DNA from: an uncultured Porphyromonadaceae bacterium
GTDB taxonomy: Bacteria; Bacteroidota; Bacteroidia; Bacteroidales; Muribaculaceae
Assembly: GCA_947175605.1 (NCBI GenBank)
Contig: CAMWNH010000001.1
Coordinates: 62,001 to 126,000, forward strand
Reading direction: 5' to 3'
DNA: 64,000 nucleotides
The notes beneath the pieces are model-generated. The model saw nothing but the letters and a program-made list of their open reading frames with translations. It was not told the origin of the DNA and made no database searches. Of this stretch, positions 8,015 through 18,355 are shown in pieces; position 1 is the first letter of the stretch, and each line of letters opens with the position of its first letter. A program made the translations under genes and the position numbers.

Positions 8015-10795
8015 ATGGAATACAAGCATAAAGACATCGAAGCCCGCTGGCAGCAGAAATGGAAAGACGCCGGCATATACAAGGTCGACAACAAGAGCGA
8101 CCGTCCGAAATACTATGTTCTCGACATGTTTCCCTACCCCTCGGGTGCGGGCCTGCATGTGGGACATCCCTTAGGCTATATCGCTTCGGACATCTATGCC
8201 CGCTACAAGCGCCTCAACGGCTTCAATGTTCTCCACCCCATGGGCTATGACGCCTATGGCCTGCCCGCCGAGCAGTATGCCATTCTGACCGGACAGCATC
8301 CCGAGATCACCACGCGCCAAAACACCGCGCGCTATCGCGAGCAGCTCGACAAGATAGGATTCTCCTTCGACTGGAGCCGCGAGATCAAGACCTGCGATCC
8401 CGAGTTCTACCGCTGGACGCAATGGGCCTTCCTGCGCATGTTCGACCACTGGTATAACAAGCGCACCGCCAAGGCCGAACCCATTTCCGAACTCGTGGCA
8501 CATCTGGAAAAGCACGGCACGGAAGGCCTTGACGCGGCGCAGACCCGCGAACTCAACTTCACCGCCGCTGACTGGGCCGCGATGACCGACAAAGAGCGCT
8601 CCGACGCGCTGATGAACTGGCGTCTCGCATTCCAGGCCAATACGATGGTGAACTGGTGTCCCAAGCTCGGCACGGTGCTGGCCAACGATGAGGTGTCCGA
8701 GGGCCTGAGCGTACGCGGCGGCTATCCCGTGGAACAGAAAATGATGTATCAGTGGTGTCTGCGTGTCTCGGCCTATGCCGACCGCCTCTTGAAGGACCTT
8801 GAGACTATCGACTGGAGCGACTCCATCAAGGAGACGCAGCGCAACTGGATTGGCCGCAGCGAGGGCGCCGAGATGCGCTTCAAAGTTGCCGACAGCGATG
8901 TGGAACTTGAAATATTCACCACGCGTGCCGACACCATTTTCGGTGTCACCTTCATGGTCCTCGCTCCGGAGAGCCGCTATGTTGACATGATCACCACGCC
9001 CGAACAGCGTGCCGCCGTCGAAGAATACGTCACGGCCACCAAGCATAAGACCGAGCGCGAGCGCATGATCGACAAGAAAGTGTCCGGCGTGTTCACCGGT
9101 GCTTACGCCATTAATCCGCTCACGGGTAAGAAGGTGCCCGTGTGGGTGAGCGATTACGTGCTCGCAGGCTACGGCACGGGCGCCATCATGGCCGTGCCCG
9201 CGCACGACAGCCGCGACTATGCCTTTGCCCGCCATTTCGACCTTCCCGTGATTCCGCTTATCGAGGGCGCCGACGTGTCCGAGAGTAGTTTCGACGCCAA
9301 GGAGGGCCGCATGATCAACTCCGAAGGCCCCGAGCTGAATCTCAACGGCCTGGAAGTCAAGGACGCGATTGCCAAGACCAAGGAATTTATCGCTGCCAAG
9401 GGCATAGGTAAGGTCAAGGTCAACTTCCGTCTGCGCGACGCCATCTTCAGCCGTCAGCGCTACTGGGGCGAACCTATTCCCATTTACTACAAGGACGGCA
9501 TCCCCACCGCCTACGAGGAAGGTCTGCCCCTGGCTCTGCCCGAGGTGGACAAATACCTGCCCACCGAGAGCGGCGAGCCTCCCCTGGGCCGCGCCAAGAA
9601 CTGGACTACCCCCGACGGCTATCCGCTGGAACTGAACACGATGCCGGGCTTCGCAGGCTCCTCCGCCTACTACCTGCGCTACATGGATCCCCACAACTCC
9701 GAAGCCCTCGTATCCCCCGAGGCCAACGGATACTGGCGCAATGTCGATCTCTACATCGGCGGCAGCGAGCATGCCACAGGCCACCTCATCTACAGCCGTT
9801 TCTGGAATAAATTCCTCTATGATCTTGGTCTCGTATGCGAGTCCGAGCCCTTCCGCAAGCTCATCAACCAGGGCATGATTCAGGGCCGCAGCAACTTCGT
9901 GTATCGCATCAAGGACACCAATACCTTCGTGAGCCACGGCCTGAAGGATCAGTACGACACGACGCCCATCCACGTGAATGTGAACATCGTAAGCAACGAT
10001 ATCCTCGACCTCGACGCCTTCCGCAAGTCGCAGCCCGAATACGAAACGGCCGAATTCATCCTCGAGGATGGCAAGTACGTGTGCGGCTGGGCGGTCGAGA
10101 AAATGTCCAAGTCCATGTTCAACGTGGTGAATCCCGACGATATAGTCGAGCGTTATGGTGCCGACACCCTGCGTCTCTACGAAATGTTCCTCGGACCGCT
10201 GGAGCAGAGCAAGCCCTGGGACACCAACGGCATCGACGGCGTGAACCGCTTCATCAAGAAGCTCTGGAGTCTCTACTGGAAGGGCGATACATGCCTTGTG
10301 GACGATTCCAAGCCCTCGCCCGAGTCGCTCAAGAGTCTCCACAAGCTCATCAAGAAGGTGACGGGCGACATCGAGAATTTCTCCTTCAACACGTCCGTGG
10401 CCGCGTTCATGATTTGCGTCAACGAGCTCTCGTCGCAGAAGTGCCATAGCCGCGAAGTGCTTGAGCCTCTGCTGATTCTGCTTGCGCCCTTTGCGCCTCA
10501 CGTGGCCGAAGAGCTGTGGCACAGCGCAATAGGCCACGCCGATGAAGAAAGCATCGTGCGCGATGCACAGTGGCCGTCTTTCAACGAGGACTTCCTCAAG
10601 GAGAGCACCGTGACGATGGCCGTAAGCTTCAACGGCAAAGCGCGTTACAACATCACCGTACCCGCCGGTACCTCCCGCGAGGATGTTGAGAAGGCCGCCC
10701 TCGAGCATGAAGGTGCCGCAAAATGGCTCGATGGCAAAACCGTGCGCAAAATTATCGTTGTGCCCGGAAAAATCGTCAATATTGTTGTAGCTTGA
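8015..10795 (+). CDS. leuS: Leucyl-tRNA synthetase
   Basis: Class I synthetase that charges tRNA-Leu and edits misacylated products. The 926-residue protein has the HIGH-type motif HVGHP (residues 48-52) after [11 protein letters not shown], the CP1 editing insertion in the middle with [13 protein letters not shown] and the [14 protein letters not shown] segment, and KMSKS around residue 700, followed by the anticodon-binding domain. The frame is open upstream to 7826 within nadA, but ATG 8015 gives the standard N-terminus ([16 protein letters not shown]). A very long open frame on the opposite strand is a coding shadow. rdgB follows 34 bases later. Confidence 0.97.
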   Translation: MEYKHKDIEARWQQKWKDAGIYKVDNKSDRPKYYVLDMFPYPSGAGLHVGHPLGYIASDIYARYKRLNGFNVLHPMGYDAYGLPAEQYAILTGQHPEITTRQNTARYREQLDKIGFSFDWSREIKTCDPEFYRWTQWAFLRMFDHWYNKRTAKAEPISELVAHLEKHGTEGLDAAQTRELNFTAADWAAMTDKERSDALMNWRLAFQANTMVNWCPKLGTVLANDEVSEGLSVRGGYPVEQKMMYQWCLRVSAYADRLLKDLETIDWSDSIKETQRNWIGRSEGAEMRFKVADSDVELEIFTTRADTIFGVTFMVLAPESRYVDMITTPEQRAAVEEYVTATKHKTERERMIDKKVSGVFTGAYAINPLTGKKVPVWVSDYVLAGYGTGAIMAVPAHDSRDYAFARHFDLPVIPLIEGADVSESSFDAKEGRMINSEGPELNLNGLEVKDAIAKTKEFIAAKGIGKVKVNFRLRDAIFSRQRYWGEPIPIYYKDGIPTAYEEGLPLALPEVDKYLPTESGEPPLGRAKNWTTPDGYPLELNTMPGFAGSSAYYLRYMDPHNSEALVSPEANGYWRNVDLYIGGSEHATGHLIYSRFWNKFLYDLGLVCESEPFRKLINQGMIQGRSNFVYRIKDTNTFVSHGLKDQYDTTPIHVNVNIVSNDILDLDAFRKSQPEYETAEFILEDGKYVCGWAVEKMSKSMFNVVNPDDIVERYGADTLRLYEMFLGPLEQSKPWDTNGIDGVNRFIKKLWSLYWKGDTCLVDDSKPSPESLKSLHKLIKKVTGDIENFSFNTSVAAFMICVNELSSQKCHSREVLEPLLILLAPFAPHVAEELWHSAIGHADEESIVRDAQWPSFNEDFLKESTVTMAVSFNGKARYNITVPAGTSREDVEKAALEHEGAAKWLDGKTVRKIIVVPGKIVNIVVA

Positions 10796-10829
10796 TAATA
10801 AAACGCTTGTTTCTCCGTTCTCTATAGAC

Positions 10830-11414
10830 GTGAAAAAGATAGTATTCGCAACCAACAACGCTCATAAGCTCGATGAATTGCGCCGCATGGCCGGTGACCG
10901 ATTCGAGATTCTGAGCCTCAAGGACATCCGTTGCTTCGACGATATTCCCGAGAACGAAACCACGTTCGAGGGCAATGCTCTTGCAAAAGCACGGTGGGTG
11001 CGCGATCGCTATGGCTACGATTGTCTGGCGGACGACTCGGGTCTGGAAGTGGATGCGCTCGACGGCGCTCCCGGTGTCCTGTCGGCGCGCTTTGCCGCCG
11101 AGCACGACGATGCCGCCAACAACAAGCTCCTGCTGGCCAAGCTGCAGGGCGTGCCTGCGCAGAAGCGCACCGCCCGGTTCCGGACCGCCATCTGCCTGCT
11201 TGAGGGCGATGCCGAGCCCCGTTTCTTCTCGGGCGCCGTGGAAGGCCGGATTCTGGACGCTCCCCGCGGCGAAGGAGGCTTCGGATACGACCCCCTTTTT
11301 GTAGCCGATGGATATACCCGCACTTTCGCGGAAACATCCGCAGCCGAGAAGGATGCCGTGAGCCATCGCGGACGGGCCGTCAGAGCCTTGCTCCACTATC
11401 TCCACGCCGAATAA
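10830..11414 (+). CDS. rdgB: XTP/dITP diphosphatase (RdgB/HAM1 family)
   Basis: Hydrolyses non-canonical purine nucleotides such as dITP and XTP to monophosphates, keeping them out of DNA. The 194 residues contain the family signatures FATNNAHKLDELR at the start, TFEGNALAKA, ADDSGLEVDALDGAPGV, GGFGYDPLF and SHRGRAVRAL. Length is typical. Translation starts at GTG 10830: the first residues VKKIVFATNN fit the family exactly and there is no ATG at that position. It lies 34 bases behind leuS on the same strand and is probably read from the same transcript. Confidence 0.95.
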   Translation: MKKIVFATNNAHKLDELRRMAGDRFEILSLKDIRCFDDIPENETTFEGNALAKARWVRDRYGYDCLADDSGLEVDALDGAPGVLSARFAAEHDDAANNKLLLAKLQGVPAQKRTARFRTAICLLEGDAEPRFFSGAVEGRILDAPRGEGGFGYDPLFVADGYTRTFAETSAAEKDAVSHRGRAVRALLHYLHAE

Positions 11415-11460
11415 GAATAATCATACCTCTCCTCAACCAATACATTCCATTAAACCAACC

Positions 11461-14046
11461 ATGAACAAAAAGATTACTCTCCTTCTTGCACTTGTCCTTG
11501 GGGCTGTGTTCAGTGTAGCTGCGCAATCTTTCAGCGGGCGCTGGAGCCTCTTCCCCACGGTCGGAACGTCGATCGACAGGGTCGTATGCTCTGACTCAAA
11601 GGTGTTCTTCACGAACTCCTCGCGCCTCTCGCACTACTCCGAGGACGATGCGGAAACATATCATTACGCCAATTCCGACGCCGTTGCAAGCGTGGATGTA
11701 AGCAGCATCCACTACAATCCCGACACGCGTCAGCTTCTGGTGGTGTATTCCGACTACAACATCGACATCATCGATGCCGATGGCTCGGTGCATAACATGT
11801 CCGCAATCCGCGATGCCGTGCTTACGACGGCAAAGGACATCGAGGACGTGGCGTTTTACGGCGATGAAGCCTACATCGCCACCAACTTCGGCCTTGTGGT
11901 CGTGGACATGAAGTCCGCTACCGTCAAGCAGTCTGGCATCTATGGTTTCGGTCCCTCGCTCGTAGGTGTCACCGAGAAGTTTGTCGTGCTCTATTTCTAC
12001 TCCCCCATCGCTTCGGCCGGAATCCCCAAGGAGTCGTTCTACGTTGCGCCGCGCAATGCCAAGCTCAGTTCCTTCTCCGCCTTCAAGAATGTATTCAGTC
12101 AGGGCATCATGGATATTCAGGAACTTAACGGCACCAATCTGGTAACGCTCAGCAGCGACGGCTGGCGTACGCGTATCGTGTCGATAGATCCCGAGACGCT
12201 CGCGATGAAGGCCGACAACCGTCTCACCACGGTCGTGTCGCAGCTTGTCCGCGGCGCCGACGGACGGGTGTATGCCGTAAGCTCAACCGATGTCAAGGTC
12301 ATTGATCCCGAGACAACTCAAGTTGCCGAGACGGTGCAGCTTCCCGCCGGTCTTAATGGTCGGGCATTCGGTTTCGGCAAGAAGGGCCTGGCGGATGCGT
12401 GGATTTCCAATGCCTCCGGTCTTGGAAAATACGATCTAAAGACCTCGACTGTCCTTATGAGCCCCTACTTCCCCGAGGGATTGTCCGTGAAGCATCCGCA
12501 CTATATGGAGTGGGACTCGCAGGGCCGTCTGTGGGTCACCAATATCAGTCTGTCCGAGTCGAAGAGCATACCCTCCGGCAAGAACGCCTATTACGATGAA
12601 AAATACGTTGCCCTTATCGACGGCAACAGACTCGAGGACCGCACGCCCACGACAGGCATGACCAGTTTCGGCATCGCATCCGGCTGGTATGACTTCTTCG
12701 AGCCCTCCGAGGAGGAAAAAGCCCGCTATCAGGAGGAAATGTGGCGCATGCAGTGGTCGCAGATGGCTAAGGACAACTACGCCAAGACAAAGCAGCTTTG
12801 CGGCGTTCACAACCGCCTGCTCCCCGACCTTGACGATCCCGACAAGTTCTGGGTTGCCGGTGGCTCCGAGGGTATTGTGCTGTGCGAGAAGGGCGAGGGA
12901 TACTCGGCGGATAATGTTCAGGGCGATGCGCTGGCCATCTACAGCCGAATCAACATGCCCTATCTCCCCACCAAAGACTGGAGTGATACCCGAGTTTATA
13001 ATCTCGACTACGATCCCGAAGGTAATTTGTGGGTGTTCTTCTGGACCTATGCCGATGGCTCCATCGGTCCGCGTAATGCCATAGACATCTTGCCGGCCAA
13101 GATCCGGAAGGACCGTCCGGCACGCGTGAAGTATGCCGACTGGGTTGTCTACCCCGAGATGCCCGGCTACGATGTCAAGTACGATATCGTGTCCTGTTTC
13201 TCCCATAAGTCGAACATGCTTTTCGTGTTGAGTTCCACGTATGCCGGCTCTCTGCATGCGATAGACACGAAGGGTACTTATCTCAATCCCAACGACGATG
13301 TGCTGACGATACACCCCACAGTCATCGACCAGGACGGTAATGTAATCTCGCCCCTCGTATATACGGATATCAAGGAGGACAAGACCGGTATGATCTGGGT
13401 TGGCACCTCCTCGGGCCTTTATGTGATTCCCGATCCCCAGTCCGCAGCATCTGAAAGCATGCGTGTGCGCCGCCCTGTTGTTCCGCGTAACGACGGCACC
13501 AACTTCGGCGACTATCTGCTCGACGGTGCCGACATCTCCTGCATTGCGGTGGATCCCAACAATCGCAAGTGGATCGGCACGGCAGATGCCGGTGTGTATC
13601 TCGTAAGTGCCGACGGCACCAAGATCATCTCGCATTTCGACAAATCCAACTCGCCCCTGGTGAGCGACGAGGTTTATTCCATCGCCGCCGATCCTAATTC
13701 CAACCGTGTTTACATCGGCACGAGACTCGGCGTGATGTGCTACGAGAGCGATGCATCTCCGGCCAAGGACGATTTCTCCGAAGTCTACGTCTACCCCAAT
13801 CCCGTCCGTCCCGAATATACGGGCTGGATCACGGTGGCCGGCCTTATGGATAATTCCCTCGTGAAGATTGCCGACATCAACGGCAATATCGTCTTCCAGG
13901 GCAAGTCCTCGGGCGGCAGCTTCATCTGGGACGGCTGCAATGCCGGCGGCGAACGCGTCCGCACGGGTGTTTACCTCGTGCTCGCATCCGCAGGCGACGA
14001 CAGCAGCTCTATGGCTGTAGTCTCTAAAATCATGATTATGAATTGA
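11461..14046 (+). CDS. PorZ-like beta-propeller protein with C-terminal sorting domain
   Basis: An 861-residue exported protein: signal peptide about 1-21 (LALVLGAVFSVAAQ), then an N-terminal propeller resembling PorZ (WSLFPTVGTSIDRV, then LLVVYSDYNIDIID), more propeller blades of the two-component-regulator type (MIWVGTSSGLYVI, RKWIGTADAGVYLV, RVYIGTRLGVMCYE), and a C-terminal Ig-like module starting YVYPNPVRPEYTG and ending TGVYLVLASAG. That last module is a T9SS type A-like sorting domain. In Porphyromonas gingivalis PorZ helps the T9SS sortase attach cargo to lipopolysaccharide; it is 776 residues there, so this homologue is somewhat longer. The S8 protease at 39.2-41.5 kb could be cargo of the same pathway. 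Family assignment fairly confident, role inferred. Confidence 0.7.
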   Translation: MNKKITLLLALVLGAVFSVAAQSFSGRWSLFPTVGTSIDRVVCSDSKVFFTNSSRLSHYSEDDAETYHYANSDAVASVDVSSIHYNPDTRQLLVVYSDYNIDIIDADGSVHNMSAIRDAVLTTAKDIEDVAFYGDEAYIATNFGLVVVDMKSATVKQSGIYGFGPSLVGVTEKFVVLYFYSPIASAGIPKESFYVAPRNAKLSSFSAFKNVFSQGIMDIQELNGTNLVTLSSDGWRTRIVSIDPETLAMKADNRLTTVVSQLVRGADGRVYAVSSTDVKVIDPETTQVAETVQLPAGLNGRAFGFGKKGLADAWISNASGLGKYDLKTSTVLMSPYFPEGLSVKHPHYMEWDSQGRLWVTNISLSESKSIPSGKNAYYDEKYVALIDGNRLEDRTPTTGMTSFGIASGWYDFFEPSEEEKARYQEEMWRMQWSQMAKDNYAKTKQLCGVHNRLLPDLDDPDKFWVAGGSEGIVLCEKGEGYSADNVQGDALAIYSRINMPYLPTKDWSDTRVYNLDYDPEGNLWVFFWTYADGSIGPRNAIDILPAKIRKDRPARVKYADWVVYPEMPGYDVKYDIVSCFSHKSNMLFVLSSTYAGSLHAIDTKGTYLNPNDDVLTIHPTVIDQDGNVISPLVYTDIKEDKTGMIWVGTSSGLYVIPDPQSAASESMRVRRPVVPRNDGTNFGDYLLDGADISCIAVDPNNRKWIGTADAGVYLVSADGTKIISHFDKSNSPLVSDEVYSIAADPNSNRVYIGTRLGVMCYESDASPAKDDFSEVYVYPNPVRPEYTGWITVAGLMDNSLVKIADINGNIVFQGKSSGGSFIWDGCNAGGERVRTGVYLVLASAGDDSSSMAVVSKIMIMN

Positions 14047-14049
14047 TTG

Positions 14050-14589
14050 ATGGCACAGACTGACGATTCCTTACGCTATATCGACGAGCGCGATAAGGCC
14101 TACGGCCTCACGGGCATGGCCATTACGCTGGTGGCATCCGAGAGCGGTGCCTTGCTCGCCGGAATCTCTCTCGACGGCGATGAAGAGACGGATTTCGAGA
14201 TGTCGCATGACTTCTTCTTCCGCGGCAATCCGCGCATGGCTCCCAAGTATATGTGGATCACCGGAGTGCGCCATCTCAACCTCGCCACGCGCATGATACT
14301 CGGCAATGCCGTATGCCGCACTTACGTGCTCCGCGGACAGCCGCAACTGGCCGATTCCCGCCGCGCTGCCATCCGCGAGCTCGTGAACAGCGTGGCCCTC
14401 GAGCAATGCGCGCTCGCCGAGGACGAGGCCGATGCGCTTTTCGAAGACTCGTTCAGATATGTGCACAGGCTCTTCTCTCATATCGGTGTGCATTCCGTGG
14501 CCGACCGTTTTGCCGATGAGCTGCGCAAGAGGCGCGCTATGAGTGCCGCCGAGGCCGTGGAGCTTCTTGGTCAGCTGGGTGTGAGATGA
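14050..14589 (+). CDS. Conserved protein of unknown function
   Basis: A 179-residue protein I do not recognise. It has no signal peptide or membrane segment and looks cytoplasmic, alpha/beta then helical (RRAAIRELVNSVALEQCALAEDEADALFEDS). It starts three bases after the PorZ-like stop and its end overlaps the next start as ATGA, so three genes are tightly coupled. I took the ATG at 14050 rather than the TTG one codon upstream. The tight linkage suggests a functional tie with the PorZ-like protein or the lipoprotein, but nothing in the sequence says which. Confidence 0.75.
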   Translation: MAQTDDSLRYIDERDKAYGLTGMAITLVASESGALLAGISLDGDEETDFEMSHDFFFRGNPRMAPKYMWITGVRHLNLATRMILGNAVCRTYVLRGQPQLADSRRAAIRELVNSVALEQCALAEDEADALFEDSFRYVHRLFSHIGVHSVADRFADELRKRRAMSAAEAVELLGQLGVR

Positions 14590-15611
14590 AACGCTTAAGA
14601 CTTTTTTTAGCTCTGATTTTAACCGTGCTGTCGCTGGCATCATGTGCCGACGACAGCCGTTTTGTTGTCAGGGGCACCACACCGGGCACTGACAACATGA
14701 ATCTCCGTTACGCCTACGAGAGCCCCGAAGGCTTCCGTCAGGGCATAGTGGCCGTGCGCGACGGCAAATTTGAGTTTGCAGGCTCGGTTTCGCAGCCTGT
14801 GCTTGTGGAGATGTACACGCACGACTTCAAACCGCTCGGCAGCCTGTGGCTCGGAGGTGGCGAAACGGTGGAGTGTACGCTCACACCCGGACACCCCGAG
14901 CGCATGAAAGCCCGTGGGACGCAAATAAATGAGTGCTGGACGGCGTTTCTTGCACAGAATGAATCAACCCTCACGGAATCGCCCGAGGCGGCAAATAAGG
15001 CTATTTCTGCGTTCGTAGAGGCCAATCCGGATGACCTGCTCTCCACGCTCCTGCTCGTCACGCTATACGACTCCTCCGTCGACCCCTCCGGTGCTGCGGC
15101 GCTTATGGCGCTTTTGCAGCCTTCCGCCAGGCCCGAGCGCCTTGCCGGAGCCTCGGACTTTCTTCTCTCCCTGGCCGTGCCCGCGAATCCTGCCCAGCCG
15201 GTCGATTCGATGGCTTATATCTCGACTTCCAATGCAGTCCGCACGCTTGTTCCCGCCGGCCATCGTGCCACGCTCCTGCTCTTTACCGATGCCGAGGCGC
15301 AGCGCAGCGATACGCTGCTCTCGAGTCTGCGTCGAGCTGCTGCGGCTAAGGACGTGCAGGTGACGGATGTCTACCTCTCGTCCGACACTTTGGCTTGGCG
15401 CCGCATGCTTCGCTCCGAAAAGCAGCGAGGCTTCGACAGCGACGAATGGACACGTGCGTGGCTTCCCGGCGGACTCGCAGCCCCGCAGCTGCGTAAGCTC
15501 GGCCTGCCGGAGCTCCCATATGCCATTGTCTGCGATTCGGCAGGCTATACCCTATTCCGCGGGTCCGAACCCGACAGCGCCCTGACCGTTCTCCGCGACA
15601 TACTGAAATAA
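14586..15611 (+). CDS. DUF4369-type lipoprotein with degenerate thioredoxin fold
   Basis: A 341-residue predicted lipoprotein: signal sequence with lipobox LASC (Cys about 20), an N-terminal beta domain of the DUF4369 kind (FVVRGTTPGTDNMNL, then RDGKFEFAGSVSQPVLVEMY), a helical linker and a C-terminal thioredoxin-like domain (ATLLLFTDAEAQRSD, YAIVCDSAGYTLFRG). In the ResA/TlpA relatives the thioredoxin part has a CxxC motif; here the corresponding place reads TDAEAQRSD with no cysteine, so disulfide chemistry is not expected. After the acylated cysteine come ADDS residues, an acidic pattern compatible with surface export. It is translationally coupled to the preceding gene. Confidence 0.75.
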   Translation: MKRLRLFLALILTVLSLASCADDSRFVVRGTTPGTDNMNLRYAYESPEGFRQGIVAVRDGKFEFAGSVSQPVLVEMYTHDFKPLGSLWLGGGETVECTLTPGHPERMKARGTQINECWTAFLAQNESTLTESPEAANKAISAFVEANPDDLLSTLLLVTLYDSSVDPSGAAALMALLQPSARPERLAGASDFLLSLAVPANPAQPVDSMAYISTSNAVRTLVPAGHRATLLLFTDAEAQRSDTLLSSLRRAAAAKDVQVTDVYLSSDTLAWRRMLRSEKQRGFDSDEWTRAWLPGGLAAPQLRKLGLPELPYAIVCDSAGYTLFRGSEPDSALTVLRDILK

Positions 15612-15638
15612 TATCTCCAATCATCCCGCCTCTCCTCA

Positions 15639-17183
15639 ATGCTCGTAAAAACTTATGGAGCCGCCGTCTGCGGCATAGATGCGATAATTGTTACGGTCGA
15701 GACTGTGCTCGACCGCGGATTTCAGTACTGCATCGTCGGACTGCCCGACACGGCCGTGAAGGAGAGCCACGAACGCGTGCGCTCAGCGCTCAAGCAGAGC
15801 GGATTCGACATTCCGCGCCGCAGCGTCACCATAAACATGGCGCCGGCTGATGTGCGCAAGGAGGGCGCGGCCTACGACCTTCCTATAGCCGTGAGCCTGC
15901 TGGCTGCATCCGAGCAGATCGATGCTTCGCTACTTGCCGACTATGTGATCATGGGCGAACTGTCGCTCGACGGCGGCATTCAACCCGTGCGCGGTATTCT
16001 GCCTATGGCCATCGAGGCCCGTGCCCGCGGTTTCAAGGGCATCATCGTACCGGCGGCCAACGCGGCCGAGGCTGCCGTGGTGAATAATCTCGAAGTCTAT
16101 GGCGCATACTCTCTGGAAGGTGTCGTGGCCCACTTCAAAGGCAACCGGCCCCTGCAGCGCACTGTCGTGGACACGCGTGCGGAATTCGCTTCCGCGGCCA
16201 ATGTTTTCGAGTACGACTTCTCCGAGGTGAAGGGGCAGGAGAATGTCAAGCGTGCATTCGAAGTGGCTTGTGCCGGTGGCCACAATATCATTCTCATCGG
16301 TCCTCCGGGCTCGGGCAAATCCATGATGGCCAAACGGCTGCCGTCGATCATGCCTCCGCTCACACTTGGCGAGGCTCTGGAGACGACCAAGATCCACTCC
16401 GTGGCCGGCAAGCTCCGGCGCGGTTCGCGGCTCATGACCATGCGCCCCTTCCGCGCGCCGCACCACACCATGTCTGCAGTGGCCATGGTGGGCGGAGGCA
16501 CCAATCCCATGCCCGGCGAGATATCCCTGGCCCATAACGGTATACTCTTCCTGGACGAGTTTCCCGAGTTTCCGCGCACCGTGCTTGAGGTCCTGCGTCA
16601 GCCGCTCGAAGACCGCGAGATCACCGTGTCGCGCGCACGCTATTCCGTGGACTATCCCGCTTCATTCATGCTTGTGGCGTCCATGAATCCATGCCCCTGC
16701 GGCTATTACAACCATCCCCGGCGCGCCTGTAGCTGCCTGCCCGGGCAGGTGCAGAAATATTTAGGACGCGTTTCAGGACCTCTGCTCGACCGTATCGACA
16801 TACAGGTCGAGATCCTGCCTGTAGATGTCGATGAGCTTGCCGCACGTCCCACGGGCGAGACAAGCGCGCAGATACGCCAGCGCGTGGTGGCTGCGCGCGA
16901 AATCCAGAGCCGACGCTTTGCCGGCGAGCGCTACACGCACTGCAATGCGCAGATGACTCCTCGCCACATGGCCCAATACTGCACGCTCGATGCCGCCGGA
17001 GAAGCGATGCTGAAAAAAGCGATGGTCAAGTACGACATGAGCGCCCGCGCCTTCGATCGCATTCTCAAGCTCGCGCGCACTATTGCCGACCTTGCCGGCT
17101 CGCCCATGATCGAAGCCCGTCACATAGCCGAAGCCATCGGTTACCGCACCCTCGACCGCGGCACCTGGGGCAAAAGCTTCTGA
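15639..17183 (+). CDS. comM: YifB/ComM-family Mg-chelatase-like AAA+ ATPase
   Basis: 514 residues with an N-terminal Lon-protease-like S5 fold (VGLPDTAVKESHERVRSAL), a Mg-chelatase-type AAA+ core with Walker A GPPGSGKS around residue 224, Walker B ILFLDEFPEF, and the cysteine cluster NPCPCGYYNHPRRACSC, then a C-terminal helical domain. In Haemophilus and Vibrio, ComM is a hexameric helicase that aids branch migration when transforming DNA recombines; in most other bacteria the family is widely conserved with unclear use. It stands 27 bases after the lipoprotein gene. Family certain, in vivo role inferred. Confidence 0.93.
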   Translation: MLVKTYGAAVCGIDAIIVTVETVLDRGFQYCIVGLPDTAVKESHERVRSALKQSGFDIPRRSVTINMAPADVRKEGAAYDLPIAVSLLAASEQIDASLLADYVIMGELSLDGGIQPVRGILPMAIEARARGFKGIIVPAANAAEAAVVNNLEVYGAYSLEGVVAHFKGNRPLQRTVVDTRAEFASAANVFEYDFSEVKGQENVKRAFEVACAGGHNIILIGPPGSGKSMMAKRLPSIMPPLTLGEALETTKIHSVAGKLRRGSRLMTMRPFRAPHHTMSAVAMVGGGTNPMPGEISLAHNGILFLDEFPEFPRTVLEVLRQPLEDREITVSRARYSVDYPASFMLVASMNPCPCGYYNHPRRACSCLPGQVQKYLGRVSGPLLDRIDIQVEILPVDVDELAARPTGETSAQIRQRVVAAREIQSRRFAGERYTHCNAQMTPRHMAQYCTLDAAGEAMLKKAMVKYDMSARAFDRILKLARTIADLAGSPMIEARHIAEAIGYRTLDRGTWGKSF

Positions 17184-17240
17184 CCCCCGTCTCCCCTTCC
17201 CGGGGAAAAGAATTGTTGCTTGCTCTGAAATTACATGACT

Positions 17241-18338
17241 ATGAACTATAAGTATTTTGCTTTTATAAGCTACAGCCATAGCGATATGCGCTTTGCGAGG
17301 TGGCTGCAGGGAAAGCTGGAGGGATATAAGCTCCCCACGCGGCCCGTGCGAGTGAATAATGAAATCAAGCACGGCTGCCGCTATCTCCAGCCCGTGTTCC
17401 GCGACCAGACCGACATGAATTCCGGCGTCCTCGACGAGGAGCTGCAGAAGAACCTCGAGAGCAGCAAGTATCTTGTGCTTCTATGCTCCAAGAGTTCTGC
17501 AGCCTCTACCTGGGTCAATGGCGAGGTGCAGTCCTTTATCGACATGGGTCGTTTCGCAAACATCATTCCCGTGCTGATTCCTTCGCCCGGAGTGCCTGAA
17601 ACGGAGCTCTTCCCCGCTGCGCTCCGCGAGTATTCTCGCATGCATGGCAAGGAGCTGCGTGGAATAAACATTGCCGAGGGGCGTGAAAAGGCGTTCATAC
17701 AGGTTGTGACGCGTATGCTCGGGCTCGACTTCGACGAGCTGTGGCAGCGCTACCGCCGCGCGCGCAGGCAGCGCATCGCGGCAATTACGGCCTTTTCCGT
17801 CGTGGCTGCTTTGTGCGCATATACTTTTGCTCTGCCGGTGAAGCTGGATGTGAATGTCCTGCCCGAGCCCTCACAGCTTCCTGTGGGTGAGGAGCTGCAT
17901 CTTACGGTCGACGGGGCCGAATATACGGTGCCCGTGAATGAGCCGCACGTTGCGGGCATATCCGTTCCGGGCTACCGCCGGCTGGGGCGGATAGATGTCT
18001 CCCTCTCCTCGCAGTTTTTCACAAGCGTGGATACGAGCGTGGCCACGGGATTCGGGCTGCGCAGGCAGCTCGCGCTTGACCTCCGTCGCGACGATAGTTT
18101 TGCCCTATACGCCGGGGTCGTATATACCGATGATATGGAGCCCCTCGAGGGTGTGGCGGTGAGTGTGGCCGATTGTACGGTCGCTACTGATTCCGATGGC
18201 CGCTTCGCCATCACGCTTCCTCTTGCCGAGCAGCGAGCCGAGCAGTGCATCACGCTCACACGCTCGGGCTATCGCACCATAGTCCGCGAGGACGAATCTC
18301 CCTCCGGCGATCTGCGCTTCATCCTTCACAAAGACTGA
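17241..18338 (+). CDS. Membrane-anchored TIR-domain protein with C-terminal regulatory-like domain
   Basis: About 365 residues in three parts. The N-terminal TIR domain (about 1-120) begins YFAFISYSHSD, includes FRDQTDMNSG and has the putative NADase glutamate in STWVNGEVQ. A basic segment (RRARRQR) leads into one transmembrane helix at about 180-200. The C-terminal part (about 205-365) is beta-rich and contains a carboxypeptidase-regulatory-like module (EPLEGVAVSVADC, then DSDGRFAITLPL, then LTRSGYRTIV). The basic side lies with the TIR domain, so TIR should be cytoplasmic and the beta domain periplasmic. Bacterial TIR domains often hydrolyse NAD in anti-phage defence, but membrane TIR proteins of gut Bacteroidota are mostly uncharacterised. 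An ATG two codons upstream (17235) is an alternative start. Confidence 0.85.
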   Translation: MNYKYFAFISYSHSDMRFARWLQGKLEGYKLPTRPVRVNNEIKHGCRYLQPVFRDQTDMNSGVLDEELQKNLESSKYLVLLCSKSSAASTWVNGEVQSFIDMGRFANIIPVLIPSPGVPETELFPAALREYSRMHGKELRGINIAEGREKAFIQVVTRMLGLDFDELWQRYRRARRQRIAAITAFSVVAALCAYTFALPVKLDVNVLPEPSQLPVGEELHLTVDGAEYTVPVNEPHVAGISVPGYRRLGRIDVSLSSQFFTSVDTSVATGFGLRRQLALDLRRDDSFALYAGVVYTDDMEPLEGVAVSVADCTVATDSDGRFAITLPLAEQRAEQCITLTRSGYRTIVREDESPSGDLRFILHKD

Positions 18339-18355
18339 CCCACGCCCAAGCGTTT

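Noticed and set aside
8171-10858. 895-codon open frame on the minus strand across leuS
   Set aside because: It is the antisense shadow of a high-GC gene; its amino-acid pattern has no recognisable domain and leuS is unambiguous.
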